In this document: one piece after another, positions 6,888 to 9,809 of the stretch | How positions within the stretch are numbered: the stretch's first letter is position 1 | Layout of the letters: every line of letters starts with the position of its first letter | NCBI GenBank assembly: GCA_036787065.1 | Contig: DAIQPZ010000097.1 | Coordinates: 1-9,809, forward strand | Source of the DNA: JAJYIW01 sp036787065 | Lineage (GTDB): Bacteria > Chloroflexota > Anaerolineae > Anaerolineales > Anaerolineaceae | Length of the DNA: 9,809 nucleotides | Reading direction: 5' to 3' | Position numbers and translations under genes: made by a program | Notes under the pieces: model-generated | What the model saw: the letters and a program-made list of their open reading frames with translations, nothing else | Told to the model about the DNA's origin: nothing | Database searches by the model: none

Positions 6888-6929
6888 ACGTATAATGATC
6901 ATAATGGCTCAACCCCGTAAAGGAAGGTA

Positions 6930-6954
6930 CCGAATCCTCAAATTCGGGCCTTTT
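6930..6954 (+). terminator. Terminator-like hairpin after guaA, second copy of the intergenic repeat
   Basis: CCGAAT (6930-6935) and ATTCGG (6942-6947) form a 6-bp stem around CCTCAA, with flanking GG...CC (6926-6927 / 6949-6950) able to add pairs, followed by TTTT (6951-6954). It sits 43 nt after the guaA stop and would end the xpt operon transcript. Its second half, CCTCAAATTCGGG, then C, C and TTTTCAC, is nearly the same as the minus-strand sequence at 4258-4236. The stem is short and the T-run has only four bases, so termination may be partial. Confidence 0.5.
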
Positions 6955-6999
6955 CACGAGGCACTGGATAACAATATTTATTAATTAAAGGAAAACGCG

Positions 7000-7962
7000 A
7001 TGGATTACGGTGAAGTACTTAGCAAGGCCTGGAAAATCATCTGGAAACACAAAATATTATGGCTGTTTGGCATACTGGCAGGCTTCGGCAGCGCGGGGGG
7101 TAACAGCGGAGGCAACGCGAGTTTCACCAACAGCGGGCGCAGTCCATTTTCGCCCGAAATGAACCAGTTTTTCAACGCCTTTGGGCGCCAGTTCGAACGC
7201 ATTCCAGTCTGGGTGTGGGTGCTGGTCGCGGTGGTCTTCCTATTTCTATTCGTCCTGGTAATCTTCTTGAATACCGTGGGGCAAATTGGCCTGTTCAGCG
7301 GCGCTAAAGAAGCTGACCAGGGCACTGAGCGCTTGACGTTCGGCAGCTTATTTAATGCCAGCCTGACCTATTTCTGGCGGGTGTTCTTGTTAAACCTTCT
7401 GTTTGGCATCGCCATTGTGACCGTCTTCCTGGTTGTTCTAATCCCACTCGTGTTATTTTCTGTGGTCACCCTAGGGATTGGATTGATCTGCCTGATTCCC
7501 TTTATTTGCCTGATGATCCCCCTTGCCTGGGTATTGGGGATCATCCTTGAACAAAGCATCATTGCCATTGTGGTCGAAGACATTGGGATCTTTGCGGGAG
7601 TGGCGCGCGGATGGAACGTCGTCACCCACCACATCGGACAGGTGCTCATCATGGGCCTGATCCTGGGATTTGGGGGCAGCATCGTCGGTCTGATTTTTGC
7701 CTTGCCCGTGGCGTTGACCCTCCTACCCATCCTTCTGGCGGTCGTTATCGGCGGCGGCGCAGTTAACATGGGTCTGGTTATTTCCGCCATCCTCTTCATT
7801 ATTTATTTGCCCTTCTTACTGCTCTTCACCGGCATCCTGCGATCTTATACCAGTACAGCCTGGACCCTGACTTTCATACGCCTGAAAGGCGAAAATGCTT
7901 CAACACCCGATAGGCTTGAGAATAACCCTATCCCACCCGCAGACCCGATCATCGCCGGTTAA
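7000..7962 (+). CDS. Multi-pass membrane protein of unknown function
   Basis: This 320-residue integral membrane protein is not recognised with a firm family name. The N-terminus (MDYGEVLSKAWKIIWKHKILW) is an amphipathic helix leading into a first membrane segment (about 18-30). A Gly/Ser/Asn-rich loop follows (30-65). Further hydrophobic segments lie at about 69-92, 128-154, 158-182 (possibly two), 213-246 and 255-280, and the tail is polar and Pro-rich (295-320). The layout, with an opening 'AW.i.W.hk.LW.fg' and EDIGIFAGVARGWNVV before the last segments, resembles uncharacterised bacterial proteins related to the YciC/DUF975 or glycerophosphodiesterase-type membrane-domain group. That likeness is from memory. 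AAAGGA (6987-6992) is a good ribosome binding site. No catalytic motif is visible. It is probably a separate unit from guaA because of the hairpin between them. Confidence 0.85.
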   Translation: MDYGEVLSKAWKIIWKHKILWLFGILAGFGSAGGNSGGNASFTNSGRSPFSPEMNQFFNAFGRQFERIPVWVWVLVAVVFLFLFVLVIFLNTVGQIGLFSGAKEADQGTERLTFGSLFNASLTYFWRVFLLNLLFGIAIVTVFLVVLIPLVLFSVVTLGIGLICLIPFICLMIPLAWVLGIILEQSIIAIVVEDIGIFAGVARGWNVVTHHIGQVLIMGLILGFGGSIVGLIFALPVALTLLPILLAVVIGGGAVNMGLVISAILFIIYLPFLLLFTGILRSYTSTAWTLTFIRLKGENASTPDRLENNPIPPADPIIAG

Positions 7963-7975
7963 ATGATGCCGTCTG

Positions 7976-7994
7976 CTGGACCTAATCGGTCCAG
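7976..7994 (+). terminator. Possible terminator hairpin after the membrane protein gene
   Basis: CTGGACC (7976-7982) and GGTCCAG (7988-7994) pair perfectly around TAATC, 13 nt after the stop at 7962. The following GTCTTAG has only a short, broken T-run. It may be a weak terminator or only a stem that protects the transcript end. Confidence 0.4.
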
Positions 7995-8060
7995 GTCTTA
8001 GCCCAGGCATTCTTGCTGCGGCTGAAGGTGATCCAATTTGAATACCAATCTAAAGCACGT

Positions 8061-8117
8061 CAAGCAGGGCACATTCCTGGCAGAAGCCTCCAACGGCGCT
8101 CTGCCAGGAACTGCTTG
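8061..8117 (+). repeat. Long bulged inverted repeat upstream of the von Willebrand-like gene
   Basis: TTCCTGGCAGA (8074-8084) pairs perfectly with TCTGCCAGGAA (8100-8110). CAAGCAG (8061-8067) pairs with CTGCTTG (8111-8117), leaving a 6-base bulge GGCACA on the left only. A further GCC (8086-8088) / GGC (8095-8097) can cap the hairpin. That is 18 bp of perfect pairing plus the cap, with no T-run after it. It lies in the gap between 7962 and 8161 and may be a structured 5' leader or a protein-binding dyad. If translation instead began at the in-frame TTG 8038, this would fall inside the coding sequence. Confidence 0.5.
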
Positions 8118-8142
8118 TGTGGGAGAAAAATCTTTTGACCCA

Positions 8143-8174
8143 TTGATCGCTGCGATCAAAATGATCGCTGCGAT
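8143..8174 (+). repeat. Palindrome and 18-nt-period direct repeat at the start codon
   Basis: TTGATCG (8143-8149) and CGATCAA (8153-8159) form a perfect hairpin with loop CTG, ending two bases before the ATG at 8161. Its core TGATCGCTGCGAT (8144-8156) is repeated exactly at 8162-8174, a period of 18 bases. In frame this reads (L/M)IAAI(K/S) twice. It could be a small duplication that created an alternative start, or a translation-controlling hairpin. Confidence 0.5.
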
Positions 8175-9809
8175 TTCGCTGATTATGGCTGTTGTCTTCA
8201 CCCCTATTTCTGCTTCCCATGCCCAGGCACCAGTGGACTCAAAAACGCCAACCACACAAGGCACACGCCCTGCCACAACGCCCGTAGGGCCAACCCCCAC
8301 GGGCAGCCACGAGAGTGGGAACCAGGTGATCTTAACCGCACCAGATCTCAAGTCATTTCCAACAATCAGCGCCTACCTGAACATCCGTTCGGCGGATGGC
8401 CACTTCGTCAATCTGCTCCAGGCAGGCCAGGTGACGGTGTTGGAGGATAACAACCCAAGGCCAGTGGAGAACTTCCAACAGTTACAGCCAGGCGTGCGGG
8501 TGATCGTCGCGGTGAATGCTGCACCTGGAATGGGCGTGCGCAACAGCCAGGGACAGACTCGTTATGACCTGGTGATCAAATCGCTTCAAAACTGGGCCAG
8601 CCGTCCAGCCACGGCCAACAATCAGGACGATTTCAACCTGCTGGCCAACCAAAATACTCAAACCACGGCGCTGAGCAACCCGCTGGATTGGTTGGCGGCG
8701 CTCAACGCCTACCAACCCGACTTTCGCAAGGTCCTGCCCAGTCTGGACAGTTTGTCCGCGGCGCTGATGCTGGCAAACTCGGCTGTGCCACGCACCGGAA
8801 TGGGACAGTCCATTCTCTATATCACCTCACCGTTTGAACAAGACGCACAGGCCAGCATCACCGATCTGACTGACCGCGCCCAACGGGCCAACGTGCAGGT
8901 GAATATTTGGATCGTGGGCGGGACAGGTGATTTTGAAACAGATGGCGCCAAAGTTTTAGAAAAAATGGCCGTCCAAACGGGTGGGAGCTTCCAAACCTTC
9001 ACCGGCAAGGAAGACCTGCCCGACATGGAACAGACCCTGAAGCCCTTACGAGGAATTTACCAATTTCAATACTTCTCAGCCGTCAACACCAGCGGCTCAC
9101 ATACCCTGGTGGTTAAGATCACCGGGCTGTCCAGTGAGGTCAGCTCACCAGCCCAGTTTTTCAACCTGACCATTACCCCGCCTAACCCGATGTTCCTTTC
9201 ACCACCGGTGAAAATAACCCGCAAGTCCCCAACGGGGAGCCCCAATCCGCAGGACAACTTGACGCCAGTTGAACAGTCATTGCAGATCCTGGTTGAATTT
9301 CCCGATGGTCATAACCGCCCACTCAAATACAGCCGGCTGTACGTAGATGGCAAGCTGGTCAGCGAAAATGACGCACCCCCATTTGACCGTTTCACCTGGA
9401 ATCTCTCAGCTTATACGGTTAAAGGTGAGCACAATCTGCGCGTTGAAGTCCAGGACATGTTGGGACTGAGCCGGACAAGTATCGTAACACCGGTCGATAT
9501 CGAAATTTCCATGCCCCCCGCGATATTGTCCCTCTCCCACCTCAACCTTTGGATTGGCCTGGGAGCAGCAGTCATCGCCGGTGTGGTTTTGACACTCGTT
9601 TTAGTATCCGCATGGCGCAAACGCAAAAAAGTGTCCCGGTCTAAAAACATGGCAAAGCGTAAGAAGGATCCGGTAACCCAACCAGTGCCGATGCGGGGCG
9701 AGACCGAACGGCCCACGCGCCAGGGTTGGACAGAACGCCTGTCGTGGCCCAAACGTTCGCCATCCGAACAGCTACCCCCGGCTCGCCTGGTACGCTTGAA
9801 TGACGATAA
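8161..9809 (+). CDS. Secreted membrane-anchored von Willebrand factor A-like protein, 3'-incomplete
   Basis: The frame is open from 8161 to the window edge: 549 complete codons plus two bases and no stop. The N-terminus is a signal peptide (hydrophobic 2-17, likely cleavage after SHA, near residue 21). A Pro/Thr-rich linker follows (22-55), then an N-terminal beta-rich region and a von Willebrand A-like fold (about 112-300). The metal-site position reads NAAPGM (119-124) instead of DxSxS, so metal binding is probably lost. SILYITSPF (218-226) and VNIWIVGGTGDF (247-258) are typical core strands. A second beta-domain (about 370-455) precedes one membrane helix (461-485) and a strongly basic stop-transfer RKRKK. 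The cytoplasmic tail is Pro/Arg-rich. The last residues, ARLVRL, could open a further domain such as FHA, which I infer only weakly. The start is uncertain: in-frame TTG codons at 8143 and 8038 (the latter with GAAGGTGA before it) are alternatives. Confidence 0.75.
   Translation, partial: MIAAISLIMAVVFTPISASHAQAPVDSKTPTTQGTRPATTPVGPTPTGSHESGNQVILTAPDLKSFPTISAYLNIRSADGHFVNLLQAGQVTVLEDNNPRPVENFQQLQPGVRVIVAVNAAPGMGVRNSQGQTRYDLVIKSLQNWASRPATANNQDDFNLLANQNTQTTALSNPLDWLAALNAYQPDFRKVLPSLDSLSAALMLANSAVPRTGMGQSILYITSPFEQDAQASITDLTDRAQRANVQVNIWIVGGTGDFETDGAKVLEKMAVQTGGSFQTFTGKEDLPDMEQTLKPLRGIYQFQYFSAVNTSGSHTLVVKITGLSSEVSSPAQFFNLTITPPNPMFLSPPVKITRKSPTGSPNPQDNLTPVEQSLQILVEFPDGHNRPLKYSRLYVDGKLVSENDAPPFDRFTWNLSAYTVKGEHNLRVEVQDMLGLSRTSIVTPVDIEISMPPAILSLSHLNLWIGLGAAVIAGVVLTLVLVSAWRKRKKVSRSKNMAKRKKDPVTQPVPMRGETERPTRQGWTERLSWPKRSPSEQLPPARLVRLNDD

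Noticed and set aside
6891..6896. Perfect TATAAT as a promoter just after guaA
   Set aside because: No acceptable -35 box at 16-18 bases, and a transcript from here would meet the hairpin at 6930-6954 almost at once.
7368..7799. Leftward frame opposite the membrane protein gene
   Set aside because: Antisense shadow rich in Met/Thr/Pro/Arg, as expected from reverse-reading hydrophobic codons.
1..9809. CRISPR arrays, tRNA or rRNA genes, insertion sequences, prophage or defence genes
   Set aside because: No regularly spaced repeats, RNA gene signatures, transposase-like frames or terminal repeats were seen.

Overview
The window looks like ordinary bacterial chromosome of moderate GC content. 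It holds two divergent housekeeping operons, followed by two rightward genes for envelope proteins. The bacterium is probably free-living with a thin or atypical envelope. My best guess is a Chloroflexota (Anaerolineae-type) genome, from the lipoprotein penicillin-binding protein with a Pro/Thr tail, the short HIT protein and the von Willebrand-like membrane protein with a degenerate metal site. That placement is inference, not something the sequence proves.

Leftward operon (4082 to 232): maf (nucleotide pyrophosphatase), then a class B penicillin-binding protein with a lipoprotein signal, then rsgA (30S ribosome-assembly GTPase). The genes are 7 nt apart. The PBP ribosome binding site overlaps the maf stop codon, so the three are probably co-transcribed.

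Rightward operon (4413 to 6887): xpt (xanthine to XMP), a small HIT-family gene, then guaA (XMP to GMP). This is a purine salvage route to GMP. The HIT reading frame is interrupted by one in-frame TAG exactly where the family has a Tyr. Beyond it the frame continues through the HIT His motif to a TGA that overlaps the guaA ATG (ATGA). This is the most notable observation in the window: a nonsense mutation, a sequence error, or a read-through codon, with possible consequences for guaA translation.

Downstream lie a terminator-like hairpin, a multi-pass membrane protein (7000-7962), a 198-nt non-coding gap with strong inverted repeats, and a secreted, membrane-anchored von Willebrand A-like protein (8161 onward). 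The last is still open at the right edge.

Non-coding structure is richer than expected. A short sequence (CCTCAAATTCGGG, then a TTTT run and CAC) recurs in intergenic regions near 4223-4291 and 6930-6954, and apparently, cut by the window edge, at 1-25. It builds hairpins with T-runs and may be a dispersed terminator-like palindrome family. Further dyads lie in the xpt leader (4325-4370), before the von Willebrand-like gene (8061-8117 and 8143-8159) and in the unassigned region after rsgA (23-153).
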